A stretch of DNA of 64,000 nucleotides from Bimastos eiseni (taxonomy: Eukaryota > Annelida > Clitellata > Crassiclitellata > Lumbricidae): NCBI GenBank assembly GCA_959347315.1, contig OY365819.1:22028589-22092588 (forward strand), written 5' to 3'. The position numbers were made by a program, and so were the translations under genes. The notes below the pieces were generated by a model. That model was not told where the DNA came from and ran no database searches. It saw only the letters and a program-made list of their open reading frames with translations. This document shows, piece by piece, positions 14,201 to 24,772 of the stretch (positions within the stretch are counted from its first letter, which is position 1; every line of letters begins with the position of its first letter).

Positions 14201-15919
14201 CCAGCGCAATATGCACCTCTAACCAAATCCACAAATTGACCAGTTGACATGTCACTCATAGAATAACATGTCCGCTGGTGCAATTTAATCCACCATGCTT
14301 TCACAATCAGTACCAAGTCAGCCACATCAGAGGTGTCCAAACATTGGATGATCTTAAAATCCTGTAACATCCAGGACTCAAGCACTAACTGGGTGTTCAG
14401 AATTCTTCAATGGTGAACTGGGAAGCATGGAGGATGACATACCAAAGACTGTTATAACATTCAAAGTCATCACATGAAAATCACATATGTGTTAAATAGA
14501 CTATGACTCAATTGTGCTCGAATTATACTATATTGTACTACATATCTTAAGTTCACAAGGTCACATTTTATTCATGTTCTCTCAGTAGCAAATCTTAACA
14601 CAAATACATCTAGCATAAAGAAAATAATTCTGGAGCTCCAAAGCTCAGAATATAGCCACTGACCGTCGCAGCTGCACTACCAAAAGTGTTGGTGCCTCCA
14701 AAGCCAGTAGTTCCAAATCCAGGCGCACTTGAGGCAGCTGCAGGAGTGGAGCCAAAGAGACCAGTGCTCTGAGTGGCAGGTGTTGCACCAAACAGTCCTG
14801 GCTGCACAGTCACAATAGATAAACTCATCTTAAGATGACAACAATGTCAACAGAAGCCGTCAACAGGCATCAGGGAGTTTCAAAAGATGCCATTCACTTA
14901 AACAAATTCACTTGGTTGGCTAAGGGTATTGGGTATGAATAAATGTTCATTGTCACTCAAGTCTTGTAAGACATTTGTCAAACCCAATGATCCTTTTAGT
15001 GTCAATGTCAAGAAAGATAAATTGCAGATTCAAGAATAACAGGATTTATAAAACAAAAATATAAACTTCTTGTTTTCTAATAGCCAACTCAAGTTTTTAA
15101 CCCAACAATTGATTTCATTAAAGGGATACACTTGGGTCAGGCACATGAATTCCACCTCAGACTACTCTGCTCTTACTGAATTGCTTTCCAATATTATTTC
15201 CCAAAGCTAACCAACAGACAAAGTTCATATCAACACAAAATTAAACATTTCTTCATATGAAAAACTTGAGAAGCCATTAATATCATGACATTGCTGCAAA
15301 ATATCTCATGCATTACATCTGCTGCCATTATTCTGCAGCTTCTCATTGACCACTCTGTTACTTGGAATGGCATGTTCTCTTTGTTCTGTGAGTCAGGACC
15401 ACTACATATGGCACAAGCTACATATTTAGCAACCATTGGGGCCTCCCTGTGAAATGCCTTCACTCAGTTAACCATTCGTCCTGGGTATTTCCTATATCCT
15501 TCCTCTAAACCTTTTAATACTCTTGGGCTTCTCACACTGGAAGTGCTACTCACGCTGTTGTGAGATCCACTGCTGTGCGTGGCATTATAGAAACCAATAA
15601 AAACTATATAATAGAATTGAAAATAGTAAATGAGATGCACCTTTGGCGCATTGTTCTGTCCAAAGAGTGATGGGTTATTGGTGAGACCGCCAAAAGGACT
15701 AGCTGTCGTAGTTGTAGTACCAGTGCCAAACAAAGACTTTGACTGAGAATTCGCTGCAAACAAGGAGCTAACAGCTGGCTGCTGAGGTTGAGGCTGACCA
15801 AACAGTGATGATGTGGTTCCAGTGTTTGCTGTGGCACCAAATCCTAAACACAGATGCAACAGGTGCTCATTATGCCTCAGTGTACGTAATTAGTCAAATA
15901 CACACAAACACACACACAC

Positions 15920-15951
<32 letters not shown>

Positions 15952-18900
15952 ATATGTGCGTATGTGTAATTATGCATGTACACCTTCAATTCAAATCATA
16001 TTAATATGAGTTGTGGAAAATACAGTTGCGTACGTGGATCCCAACTTTAATTCACCTGTAGAAAATGACGTCATTATAACTAGGGCTGTACCAAATATTC
16101 GCTTCGGACCCGAACAGTAGCGGTTGGACTGGATATGAATAATGGTCTCGTGACATATGTTTCTGCACAAGCGGCGGCTACTATATCCAGTTGGCTGAGG
16201 TATATATTGCAGTGTCATTCGTCTCATTTCTGTGTTTAGTTAAATTAGTTTACATAATCTGGCAGAAGGATGCAAAAATAACATGCAGTTAGCTGTTTAC
16301 TTTAGCTTATGTATTAAATTCATCTAAAATGACACTTATGCCTATTGTAGATTTCTCGGGAGACCTATTTTTGTAGACTATTCGTATTCAGTCGAATAGT
16401 GAAAATCACCTATTCAGTACAGCCATAATTATAACTTAACATCAGATTTGATTTGATAAGATAAGGTAACCATATCCACCACAAATTCATTTAAGCAGCT
16501 GCTAGTAAGATGACAAAAAAATAAACAAATCATCATTATCTTTTGGAGGCTCTCCATTAATATCTCAATATCTCAATGTTCAAAATGCAGAGCATTCCTG
16601 ACTGTTGGGTCAGAGACAGCAAATGCACAAGCGGCAGGTGCTATATCCAGTATGATGGGTTCTAGGTATTGAGATAAAGGCTGAAATTGGTTAGATGGGT
16701 CAAAAACACAGAAAATCGTTTTATGGTGTATTATTACAAATAAATATGTATTCTTTCAATATCTGAAATAAAAAAATGTTGAATTCAAATATTAAATTAG
16801 AGAAAAATTACTTAAACTGCATGTGGTGTCAAGATTTGCATTGCTAAAATATACATGTTTTCAGAGGTGAACGACCTAGATTTCATATGCTGACCTGTCA
16901 TAATTTGCAAAGTAGCAACCAGATTTTGATGCCAAGTGCTTTATTTCATACAGAATATACACCTATATTGCCCAGTAGAGTTGCAGAGTTAACAAGCAAT
17001 GGTTTCTAAGATGTTTGATGACATGAATGTTCTGAAATTTTGTACTTCGATTTTCTCAGTTGTTAAGATTATACTTATAAAAGAGTCAAATGAGTATAAC
17101 TTAAGTTAGAAAAAAAGCTATTTTCATTCTGTAAAAAGTATTTGAAAGCAGATGCATTGTAGAACATGATTAAATTTTTTAAAAGTCAAAAGCGACAAAT
17201 AATGGGTTTTGACCACTCTCCTCACATATATGTGTTTACCAGAACCATCTACTTATAGCAGTTTTTCGTGAGTCATAAGCCAAGGCCACATTACACCATC
17301 TTTGTATTCATTTTAATTGGCTGCACAACCATCTGCTGATGCTACCTACTTAGCTATTGATGTCAGATGGTCAGCTGTGGATGCTTCTTTTGCAACTGGA
17401 CTCCCAATTGTTTGGCGCATGTTTCGTTCTACAACTGAACTCTGGGGGTTGTGGTTGATGCCTAAGCTTGTATTAAATTACTTCTGAACCAATTTATGCC
17501 AGTCATACCACTATCAATCAACTTTGTCAGCTGCGAAAAATGTGATAGATGCTGAAGTTTTTTTGAAGCTAAAATACACTGGTGTATGCCTTCATGGGCC
17601 GTCATCTTGACTACTGCAACAGCCTGCTATTGGTGTTCAGTAGAGAAAATTAGAGAATATTACAAAATACATTGATTTCGGTTTCTGACTCACAGACAAG
17701 CTACCCATTGTATTTACTAACAGTAGTAGAATCCTTGATGTTACTTAATGTTACTGTACCCTTTAATCATAATTACTCAAAGTCAGGGATTTTAGGGCTG
17801 TTGTCTTCACCAAGTCTCTACAATAACCAGACATGTGCTAGATTATATAGAGAATATTTTTTCACTCCCATTCTGAATATTTTGTAACTGCCAGTTACTA
17901 CATACCGATATTTGGTATAAAAAAATACACTTACAAATTCATCTGGCACCGAATTGTCTTAGAATCAAAACTTTATAGTGTCCAGAATTTAGCAGTCAGA
18001 TTCTTACCTAGTGCATGATAATTTGACATTACATATTACAATTGTGCATTACACCTGAGATCAAAAGTCTGCACTGGCTTCCAATACATAAAGGAATCGT
18101 ATTTAAGTTGCAATGTTGGTTTGTGAGTGTTTGCATTTAGTTGCATCTCCATACTTGGTAGACGCCAATCATCTACCAGTGTCAGATCGAACTTGACCAT
18201 ATTAGGCCTAGAATTACGATTTAGTATGGAAGGAGAAAGCCAGCAGATCATAAGACATTTGTGAGGAGAAAGGTCAAAACTCATCACTTGTCTTCTTTAC
18301 TTTTTTATTGAATCATATTCTACAATGCATCTGCTTCAAAATACTTTTTGCAGAATCGAAATAACTTTTATCATACACAGTGGACTCATTAAAGAATAGG
18401 CATCGATGGACAACATGCCGTAGCAAACGGCATGTAGACCGTAATAATAATTTACGCCTTATTTGCAGCAATCATCACTGCCTGCCATTCTACTGACTGC
18501 ACTTCTCCAAAGGAATATATATGATTTAGACTAGTTTCACTATCATATGTGGACATCCTCAATGACACAAAAAGTCAGCAGATAACTGAATTAACTTCAA
18601 CTAGGTTAATTCAGAGAATACAGTACAGATGAAATAGCACAAATGTTACCACTGAAAGCAGGTTTTGTTGGCTGTCCAAATACTCCAAATGCTGATGATG
18701 GCTGCGTCGTTTGTGATGTCGACCCAAGAAAGCCAAGTCCTGTCTGTTGCTGTTGTAGCTGAGGACCTTTTCTGTTGGCTGCGTAATCTTCCAGTCTCAG
18801 TTCCTAAGGAACACATTGTCCATAAAACAATTCACTTAAATGTTTTACCACTTGACCTATAAACTTCCTACACTACACAATCAACTAATAAAGTCTGAAA

Positions 18901-21900
18901 ATCAAAGAAAGAACCCATGGGAAGCAACAATGTTAATGTAAAACAAAGAATTAGGAAACTTTCTGCTCTGTTGAGTAAATTGGTAAACTCTTGAGTATTC
19001 CAATGCCTAACCACACAATCTTGTAAAAAGGTTCCCATCAGGAAAACAATTTGTATTTAGAGGTAACATACATAATTATTAGGGCTGTACGGAACATTCG
19101 CATCGGGGCCCTCTATTAGTGGGCCAAATAGCTATTTAGAGTTCAGCGAATAGTATCATTTGGACCGAATATGAAATATGAAGAGTGGTCACGTGACATC
19201 TGTTTCGTCATATACGGCTGCTATATCAAGTGGACTGAAGTAACTCTCTCATTGACAATTACGACAATGAGAGAGTTACTCATATGCTCTGGCTGCAGCC
19301 AGGCGTTACATACTGCCTGGACCACAGTGTCGCAGTGTTATTATTAGTTTCATTTCTAAGCTTTGTTAAATTAGATCCACTCCTAGTTTACAGACTGGCA
19401 GAAGGATGCATAAAATTGCATGTAGTTAACCATTTACTTTTAGTAAATGCATTAAATTTACTGAACTGAAACTTTTGCCTACATTTTAAATTTTGTCGGT
19501 AGAACTATTTTGTTAACCCTTTTTGTATTCTGCCGAATAGTTGGTACAATTATTCGTATTCGGCCGAATAGTGATAATCACCTATTCGGTGCAGCACTGA
19601 TAAGCATGACGATGGATGATTTAATGATGATAAATTATGATGTGCTGAATATAGCAAAAATAGTAAGTACCAAATAGTTAAGTACTAAGAAAAGAACCAA
19701 GAATGAGACAGGAAGGATACAAAGAAATTTAATGTTCTGTGATCAGCTCATATGGGACAAAATCCAACACAACGCAGTTCATAGTTAGTGGCTAACCTCT
19801 CCAACAGAATACATCATCGACCATGTCAAATACTGAACATAGGTCGAGAAATCTAGAGCACACAGTCTCAGTATCTTATGATCAGGTCAATATGAAGATG
19901 AATGATTGATGGGGTTTCAGAGGAATAGCAGAACCCATCAAACAAATGACGACACAGAAGAAGATAAATTATTTTTAAGGATTATTAATACAAGGGCTGT
20001 ACCGAATATTCGCTTCAGAGTCAAATAGCAGTTCGGTATTCGGTCAAACAGTAGCGGTCAGACCGAATACGAATAGTGGTCACGTGACATCTGTTTCTGC
20101 ACAGGCGGTCTCAACTGCCTGGACCACGGTATTGTAATGTCAGCTGTTTTACTTCTAAGTTTAAATAGTCAAATTAGTTCTATTCCTAGTTTACACAGAC
20201 TGGCAGAAAGATGCAATAATTACAACTGTTAATATTTAGTTTAAATTTACTAAACTTAAAAACTTTTGCTCACATGTTAAATTTTGAAATTTATCGGTAG
20301 TCCTTATCTGCACATTACTTGTATTCGTATTCGACCAAATAGTGAAAAATCACCTATTTATAATTAACTATTCTGTACAGCCCTAATTAATACACCTGCA
20401 AAATGCAGATACTCTCTTATAGTTTGTAGAATGTTATTACTGAATCCGATTATCAGAATAAAAGTCAGTCTAAAACTAGTTTTTGACAACCCAAACCAAG
20501 CCTTCAGTTATAAAAGCTCAATCAACAAGACTCTGTGACCCAGCCACGTTTGTCATTAAATCACCCACTGCTTCATTCACACATCTATTTTTACAGCATG
20601 CAAACTTTGCTAAGTAACAGAAAAAGCTGGAGTTTATTGTTGCTAAGACAAATAGCAAAGATTGTGCCGCTATGTGTCCAATTCATGCGGAAATGAATCA
20701 CTTCTAACAACTCCCAGACTATATATTACAAAACATTTAAGTGCATAACAAGCACAGTTGTGCAATCTACTGCATCTAGGGCTTCTAGGCCATACTCATT
20801 TCCAACATGTTGTCAAAATTTCATGCAGAATAAAATTTCAAAAAGCTGAGACCTGTCAATGTGGTCACTAAACTAACACAGTAGAAAAATAATAAGTACA
20901 TAATACCACAAACAAAGCTAATAAATAAAAAACAGCTAAGCAAACAAAACTCAATAACTAAATAGAAGTACCTCAAGACTTTTGTTCTCATATTCTTTCA
21001 TTCCAGTTATGCACTGGAGTTTGGTTGCCACACTCTGCTGACTTCCACCTTTCATTATGATATCCGTTCCAGGCACAGGAACAAACTTAATCACAGTGCC
21101 GGTTGTACCTGAACCGCCTGCGCTGAGAAAACTTGCTCCCCCAAAAAGGCTGCCTGCTGTATTCGGCTGAGTTCCAAACGTACTACCACCCATCGGTTGT
21201 GATGCATTACCAAAAAGAGATGCTGGCTGAGTGGCAGTTGCACCAAAACCTACACACATACAGAAACACAATTTATCATTCTTATATCCATTATCTTTAT
21301 CAGCCAGGTCTCACACGCATTATTGTGCTGTACAAATTATGCATGTTTTCAATATAGTCAGTTTAGTATATCTTATTGTCTTGCTCCTCCATATGGTGGT
21401 GCTAAAGCCTGCCATCACTCCTTTCGTTTTATTTATTCTTCTCTTCATTTCCACTGTGCAGTTGTTGTCCAAAGTCATTAGGCTCCCCAGGTATACGAAC
21501 TCCGTAACATTTTCAATTACTTCTTTTCCAATTGTAATTTCCTTTTCTATGTAATTCTTCCCAAACACCAGTGTTTTTGTCTTTCCTATGTTTATATTCA
21601 GACTGGCATCTCTTCCTGCTATGTCTATTCTAGAACCAGAATATAATTTTTTAAATCATCACTGTCCAATATTCGGACAAAGTATTATCACTTTCAAACA
21701 ATAAACCATGTATTTCATCGTTATATAAGCATGACTCTGACCCAACGACTTACTTCTTGTGTTGCAACCAGTTATTTTTAGCATAAACAAAGTTTCTTAT
21801 TTATTATACCAATTTGCTCTGTCCAGTACATGACCTAATTTATAATATGGAAATTCATCATTACAAGCGATACAATTATGTTTTGACATTGTAGTCATGA

Positions 21901-24772
21901 CGAGTTTATTTGGGATAAATGGTGAATAAATAGATGCATATCATCATGATTGACTAACTCTAAGTTCACGGAAAACTGGTTTACCTATCTAACCAGTACA
22001 CGTCTCTATCTTTGATTAATAAGAATAAGACCTCAAACTTATCAGTAGCGTAAAAGCCTAACAAATCTGTAGTAGAAGTCGCCACAAGCATAACTAACCA
22101 ACAGAATAGGTGCCAAATCTACTCTACCAGCAGTGGAAATTCAGAAAGCCTGGTGGCATACCCACAGCAGAAGTACTTACCAGAAGTAGAAGTGCCAAAC
22201 AGTCCTCCTGCTCCGGGTACGGCTTGTACTGTTGGCTGTACAGTGGCCGTAGCTGTGCCAAAACCTGTTACAATCAATCAATCAATTAATATTTGTTCAA
22301 TTCAAATGAATACAAGACGGTATAATGTGGCCTTGCATAGACTATCAAGTAGTTGCACAGACAAAAAAGGCGACTGCATAGACTATTAGTCTAGACTATT
22401 AAGTAGTTGCATAGACTAAAAAGATATATTTCATAACGACACAAATGGTTAAATGTAACAGCGACTATTGTTCAGACGAGCAAGATTTGTTAAGAACAAA
22501 TCAATTGAGCTAAGCTGATTTTTACATGAGAAATTTTTAATCTCTTTTTAAACATTTTACATTTACAATTTTAAGCATAAACTCGTTGTAAACTGTGCGA
22601 ATTATAGGTGTGAAGAAGACTTTTGTAATTTGTAAGACCTGTTGAAATGTCAATCAATGTCAATGTGGTATCTGGGCTTGATGTCCCTTGCAAATTACTT
22701 TAATCTTTGGACAAATGTCCAGTAAACAAACTCTCATTTCTTCCGCAACACTTCCAACTCTTCTCTCATTTTGTATGAGTTTTGTCCGAGCTCACACAAG
22801 TAGGATATTAGCAGTGGCTACAGGCAAAGTGCTAAACTAGCTCACAATTTTTAGAATTTTAGATCATTAGAAGCAATATTAACAGACTGATAAACAGAAA
22901 CATTTCTATTTTTCATTAAAATAGATATGCTATATTTTAGCCTCATTCAAATATGATCTTTATTGATTTTAAATTTGATATTTTTAGTAGAGTTGCAGAC
23001 TCGTGGCACACTTGGCGATGCCTCATGGCACACCAGTGTGCCATGGCACACCGGTAGAATCATTGTCCTAGAGTCATACTTGAAAAGCAAAAAAGATGTT
23101 TCTAAAGGCTGTGTAAACAAGTATTGCAGTGATAACAGCAAAATAAATAGTCTTAAGATATCTCTCAATTTGCCTAAAGGATAAACAATCACTATGTGAC
23201 TAAGTGATTATTGGTCAAACCAGATTAAATAAAAAATAACAATTTTAACAACTCACTAAAGCCAGTGTTCGTAGCTGGAGTTGCTCCAAATGTGCTGGTG
23301 CCTCCTCCAAATAAGCCTCCTGTTGCTGCTGGTGTTGCAGTGCTGCCTCCAAATAATCCACCATTTGTTGGCTGGGTGCCAAATCCTGTTGACCCAAAGC
23401 CTATTGACAAACGCAATGGATTCACAGACATGTATTGCAATCACTGCACGGGCTTCTAAAAGAAGAATTCAGTAAAACCTGTCCTATAATTCATGAAGCA
23501 AAAAACAGTACAGTGAGTACCCTCACCAGTGAAATTTTGTATTTACTCAATCCTCAGTTTCCCAAACACTGAACTGAATGCTCTGATTCTTACTGTGCGA
23601 CAGTGTTGGCTGCCTCAGTCGCTGACCAATGATGCAGATATTTACTACCTGCTTTGGCTTTTTGCCAGTCGTTTTTTGATGTATTATAGGTGATATAAAT
23701 AATGTGAAACGCTTGAATCCCAAATGAAATATCCAACATCTGACCTACCTGTGGTTCCAAAGGGTGTTGTACTGGTACCAAAAGAAGTTCCAGATGTACC
23801 TAAAGCAACAAAAGTCAAACAACTACATGACCTTTTAAACATTGTTCCATTACATATGTTTCACACCAAAAGTCGGTATCTGTGTTGATATTCTCAACAC
23901 TCAGACTTTGCAAGGTGTTGCAATTTATAGGTGACAGAACTTATTAATGAAGATCAAATTGGAAGGCTGAATTTTGAATCAAGAAACGGAAAAAAAATGA
24001 AAAATATCATGTTTCTTAGAAAAGAATACTTTCCGAGATTTTCCACATCTCGATGAATAAATGAAACTTGATATATTGCCTCTTCAAGATCTCTACTCAG
24101 AGCCACTCTCTGCATTAGCCCCTACAACTGTTAGAACAGTTAGCAAAACAGTGCACAGCAAAAGTTCCAAGAGAGTTGCCAATGGTTGATTGATGCATAA
24201 GCTTGGAACCAACCAACAGATAGATTCCCATCAACAGCTGGCATCGATCCGCAGGTTCAAAGGAGATGGAACAAAGCAAGGGTTTGAGTGAGTTGTTTTC
24301 CCAGAAGTCTTGAAAGTGGCAACTGCATAGAGCAATAAGATGATGTCAGAGGTATAGGAGGGATTTCTTTATAAGGATTAGTGTGATTTAAGTCAAATTG
24401 GCTCATATTTGTCATTGTGATGACATGGATGATATTTATAGATTTCAAGAGTCACCTTGAGGTCGTTCTCAATTACCCAGTCAAAAATGTAGGATAGGAC
24501 TTATTTGTGATAACGACTTACACGCGAGTATAATGTGGTGGCTCTGAATTCTACATGAAGCCAATTCAGCTGACAAATTAGGGCCAAGGACTGAGGAGCT
24601 TGCATGACAACATGAAAGTCAGCAGAGAGGGACTACACAGAATTACTTCTTGCATCAACTTCATGCTCCTGGAATTTGTGCTTCACAGTAAACCAAAGCC
24701 AGTCATATAAGACTTACCAAACGAAGTATTCGCAGCACCGCCAAAAAGTCCTGTTGTCGTCTTATTAAACAT
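1..24772 (-). CDS. NUP98: Nup98-Nup96 nucleoporin precursor gene (multi-exon, 3' part off the window)
   Basis: Nup98-Nup96 is a nuclear pore precursor that cuts itself into Nup98 (mobile FG nucleoporin) and Nup96 (Y-complex scaffold). Seen here, reading leftwards: a start exon beginning [18 protein letters not shown]-rich exons down to about 8.9 kb interrupted by one GLEBS exon (20972-21249); a linker with [13 protein letters not shown] and [15 protein letters not shown]; then the autoproteolytic domain ending [13 protein letters not shown]. About 21 coding exons have GT-AG borders, and all junctions I checked keep one reading frame. The gene leaves the window in an acidic Nup96-side exon. 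Exon order and motifs match the known animal architecture, so identity is near certain. Least certain are the 3' limit of the 982 exon and whether an exon is missing between it and exon 178-1. Confidence 0.95.
255..695. mobile_element. Non-autonomous hAT-type element (MITE)
   Basis: The terminal inverted repeats are CAGCGGTTCTC at the left and GAGAACCGCTG at the right. The termini continue as CAAACTGTGGGTCGCGACCC, the classic hAT/Charlie-like end. Flanking octamers CCTCACAG and AATTACAG agree at five of eight positions, a decayed target duplication. It is 441 bp long, with no coding capacity seen. Confidence 0.85.
698..982 (-). CDS. NUP98: NUP98/NUP96 exon 20 with the HF|S self-cleavage site; 3' limit uncertain
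   Basis: The exon opens [18 protein letters not shown]. In this family the precursor cuts itself between Phe and Ser of HFS, here at 971/970. So Nup98 ends at Phe and Nup96 begins SKYGL. The catalytic His and Ser are intact. A Q-rich stretch follows. I cannot fix the donor: the next exon needs phase 0, and no strong phase 0 donor is obvious. The 698 end is only the open-frame limit, next to a transposon at 255-695. Confidence 0.85.
   Translation of the reverse strand: MKHFSKYGLLDDSDDDEDMVQAPAAGNKNLPQQPKQLLPIKLPASATQQQAMMLLSALLLVPQYRHDIISELLMCWLCFPSILSGSLPNSDRSL
1240..1353 (-). CDS. NUP98: NUP98 coding exon 19, autoproteolytic domain part 3
   Basis: A 114-bp phase 0 exon encoding [16 protein letters not shown] and then [17 protein letters not shown]. 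[12 protein letters not shown] is the strand leading to the cleavage site. Confidence 0.97.
1924..2063 (-). CDS. NUP98: NUP98 coding exon 18, autoproteolytic domain part 2
   Basis: A 140-bp exon, phase 1 to 0. It encodes [20 protein letters not shown] and [20 protein letters not shown]. The GEGLNxxAxVTLDxxWPxDKTS block is diagnostic for the domain. Confidence 0.97.
2739..2955 (-). CDS. NUP98: NUP98 coding exon 17, autoproteolytic domain part 1
   Basis: A 217-bp exon, phase 0 to 1. It encodes [20 protein letters not shown], then [19 protein letters not shown] and [17 protein letters not shown]. This is the start of the nucleoporin2/autoproteolytic fold: HPAGIxLxxxxYYTxPS, then FxxGRxGYGxxxFxGxxxxTxLxLD. 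Confidence 0.97.
3255..3455. repeat. Tandem repeat, about 35-bp unit (AGATTGGCTATTCTGCAATC)
   Basis: About six diverged copies of a unit containing AGATTGGCTATTCTGCAATC and CTCCA lie in the NUP98 intron between exons 16 and 17. An outlying related piece is near 3090-3130. Confidence 0.8.
3951..4544. mobile_element. MITE with about 37-bp terminal inverted repeats
   Basis: The left end AATTGTGGACGTTTACATGA then AAAGGGACCAGAT is mirrored at the right as ATCTGGTCCCTTTTCACGTA then GGTCCACAATT. The 594-bp interior has no convincing gene. The interior half (4255-4510) is repeated at 17640-17930. Superfamily not assigned. Confidence 0.8.
4657..4695 (-). CDS. NUP98: NUP98 micro-exon 16
   Basis: A 39-bp phase 0 exon encoding [13 protein letters not shown]. 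The CCAG acceptor and GTAAAT donor are in frame with both neighbours. It is too short to find by open-frame length. The call rests on the splice signals and on its position just before the domain exon, where other animals have an acidic EEIENNSY-like segment. Confidence 0.7.
5546..5654 (-). CDS. NUP98: NUP98 coding exon 15 (acidic linker)
   Basis: A 109-bp exon, phase 2 to 0, encoding [16 protein letters not shown] and an acidic [10 protein letters not shown] end. Acceptor TTCAG, donor GTGAGG. Confidence 0.7.
5960..6043 (-). CDS. NUP98: NUP98 coding exon 14 (linker)
   Basis: An 84-bp exon, phase 2 in and out, joining as [19 protein letters not shown] and ending with a five-alanine run. The frame fit with both neighbours supports it. 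The sequence itself is not conserved enough to recognise alone. Confidence 0.7.
6403..6548. repeat. Tandem repeat, 13-15-bp unit (GAGTCAGACCATT)
   Basis: About ten imperfect copies of GAGTCAGACCATT lie in the NUP98 intron between exons 13 and 14. Confidence 0.85.
6838..7052 (-). CDS. NUP98: NUP98 coding exon 13 (linker)
   Basis: A 215-bp exon, phase 0 to 2. It starts [17 protein letters not shown], then [15 protein letters not shown] and a glycine- and serine-rich stretch. LFDGLxxDExSL and the basic KKLV block match the family. Confidence 0.9.
7100..7829. mobile_element. TA-flanked MITE (Tc1/mariner or pogo type)
   Basis: The left end CCGTATATACTCGCATACAA is mirrored at the right as TTATACACGAGTATATACTG. 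Both ends are bordered by TA. Length 730 bp, in the NUP98 intron between exons 12 and 13. TA borders and TATACTCG ends are typical of non-autonomous IS630-Tc1-mariner/pogo relatives. Confidence 0.75.
8237..8383 (-). CDS. NUP98: NUP98 coding exon 12 (linker)
   Basis: A 147-bp phase 0 exon encoding [17 protein letters not shown] and then [17 protein letters not shown]. RPTNPxAQKA and RxKPKxLQ are conserved linker blocks in animal Nup98. Confidence 0.92.
8926..9125 (-). CDS. NUP98: NUP98 coding exon 11 (last FG block and linker)
   Basis: A 200-bp exon, phase 1 to 0. After [13 protein letters not shown] and a short [13 protein letters not shown] run it encodes [16 protein letters not shown]. The [10 protein letters not shown] block is a strongly conserved landmark between the FG region and the autoproteolytic domain. 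Confidence 0.93.
9318..9425 (-). mobile_element. tRNA-derived SINE-like element (partial)
   Basis: On the minus strand a GACATGGTGGTGTCCTGGTG block (A-box-like) precedes GGTCACCGGTTTGAATCTAC, which contains a B-box-like GGTTTGAATC. The spacing resembles an internal RNA polymerase III promoter. No tRNA cloverleaf can be completed, so it is a SINE remnant and not a tRNA gene. Confidence 0.5.
11368..11523 (-). CDS. NUP98: NUP98 coding exon 10 (FG repeats)
   Basis: A 156-bp exon, phase 1 in and out. It encodes [38 protein letters not shown] and LGFAG. Acceptor TCTAG, donor GTAACA. Confidence 0.85.
12085..12260 (-). repeat. SINE-like tail with AGCGCCTCT/AGAGGCGCT hairpin
   Basis: The minus strand carries AGCGCCTCTGAATAGCTAAT then TGAGAGGCGCTATATAAATC: a 9-bp stem followed by a TATATAA tail. 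Related GCGCT tails recur near 24060, 37755, 49280 and 52830, so this is a dispersed family. Its exact limits are unclear. Confidence 0.5.
13734..13923 (-). CDS. NUP98: NUP98 coding exon 9 (GLFG repeats)
   Basis: A 190-bp exon, phase 0 to 1. It begins [16 protein letters not shown] and continues with [16 protein letters not shown] and [11 protein letters not shown]. Acceptor GTCAG, donor GTGAGG. Confidence 0.9.
14664..14801 (-). CDS. NUP98: NUP98 coding exon 8 (GLFG repeats)
   Basis: A 138-bp phase 0 exon encoding [36 protein letters not shown] and [10 protein letters not shown]. Acceptor TGCAG, donor GTCAGT. Confidence 0.8.
15641..15843 (-). CDS. NUP98: NUP98 coding exon 7 (FG repeats)
   Basis: A 203-bp exon, phase 1 to 0. 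FG motifs include [29 protein letters not shown] and [10 protein letters not shown]. The assigned donor GTGCAT is weaker than the others, but it is the only one that keeps frame with the next exon. Confidence 0.8.
16081..16427. mobile_element. hAT-type MITE, family GGGCTGTACC, copy 1
   Basis: The ends are TAGGGCTGTACCAAATATTC and TATTCAGTACAGCCATA. The target octamer ATTATAAC is present perfectly on both sides (16073-16080 and 16428-16435). Length 347 bp, in the NUP98 intron between exons 6 and 7. Confidence 0.88.
17640..17930. mobile_element. Partial copy related to the 3951-4544 element
   Basis: Blocks such as ATACATTGATTTCGGTTTCT, TTAATGTTACTGTACCCTTT and CATTCTGAATATTTTGTAAC align in order with 4255-4510. 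Its terminal inverted repeats are missing. Confidence 0.65.
18650..18803 (-). CDS. NUP98: NUP98 coding exon 6 (end of GLEBS segment, FG)
   Basis: A 154-bp exon, phase 0 to 1. It starts [15 protein letters not shown], the conserved continuation of the GLEBS segment. Then follow a QQQQ run, [16 protein letters not shown] and [10 protein letters not shown]. Acceptor CTTAG, donor GTAACA. Confidence 0.9.
19080..19599. mobile_element. hAT-type MITE, family GGGCTGTACC, copy 2
   Basis: The ends are TAGGGCTGTACGGAACATTC and CCTATTCGGTGCAGCACTG. Flanking octamers ATAATTAT and ATAAGCAT agree at six of eight positions. This copy is longer (520 bp) and more diverged than its two relatives. Confidence 0.75.
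19992..20385. mobile_element. hAT-type MITE, family GGGCTGTACC, copy 3
   Basis: The ends are AAGGGCTGTACCGAATATTC and TTCTGTACAGCCCTA. A perfect octamer ATTAATAC lies on both sides (19984-19991 and 20386-20393). Length 394 bp. Confidence 0.9.
20972..21249 (-). CDS. NUP98: NUP98 coding exon 5 with the GLEBS (RAE1/Gle2-binding) segment
   Basis: A 278-bp exon, phase 1 to 0. After [13 protein letters not shown] and SLFGGA it encodes [19 protein letters not shown] followed by [17 protein letters not shown]. This is the hallmark GLEBS motif, by which Nup98 binds the mRNA-export factor RAE1. The conserved ITxMKEYExKSLEELRLEDY core runs over the splice junction into the next exon. Confidence 0.95.
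21320..21600 (-). mobile_element. LINE reverse-transcriptase C-terminal fragment
   Basis: The minus strand reads [17 protein letters not shown], then [14 protein letters not shown] and a [10 protein letters not shown] end. This is the conserved region after the RT palm in non-LTR retrotransposons (FxYLGSxIxxDxxCxxEIxxRI). It is a short dead fragment in a NUP98 intron. Confidence 0.8.
22181..22264 (-). CDS. NUP98: NUP98 coding exon 4 (GLFG repeat)
   Basis: An 84-bp exon, phase 1 in and out. It encodes FGTATATVQ followed by [11 protein letters not shown]. Acceptor AACAG, donor GTAAGT. Confidence 0.85.
23257..23400 (-). CDS. NUP98: NUP98 coding exon 3 (GLFG repeats)
   Basis: A 144-bp exon, phase 1 in and out. 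It encodes FGSTGFGTQ, two GLFGG blocks and [11 protein letters not shown]. Donor GTGAGT. Confidence 0.85.
23749..23799 (-). CDS. NUP98: NUP98 coding exon 2 (FG repeats)
   Basis: A 51-bp exon, phase 1 in and out, encoding [18 protein letters not shown]. Acceptor TTTAG, donor GTAGGT. Confidence 0.8.
24718..24772 (-). CDS. NUP98: NUP98 coding exon 1 (start codon)
   Basis: The ATG (A at 24772) opens [18 protein letters not shown]. Animal Nup98 proteins begin MFNK, which fixes the start. The exon ends in phase 1 at a good GTAAGT donor and already carries a GLFG motif. Confidence 0.9.
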
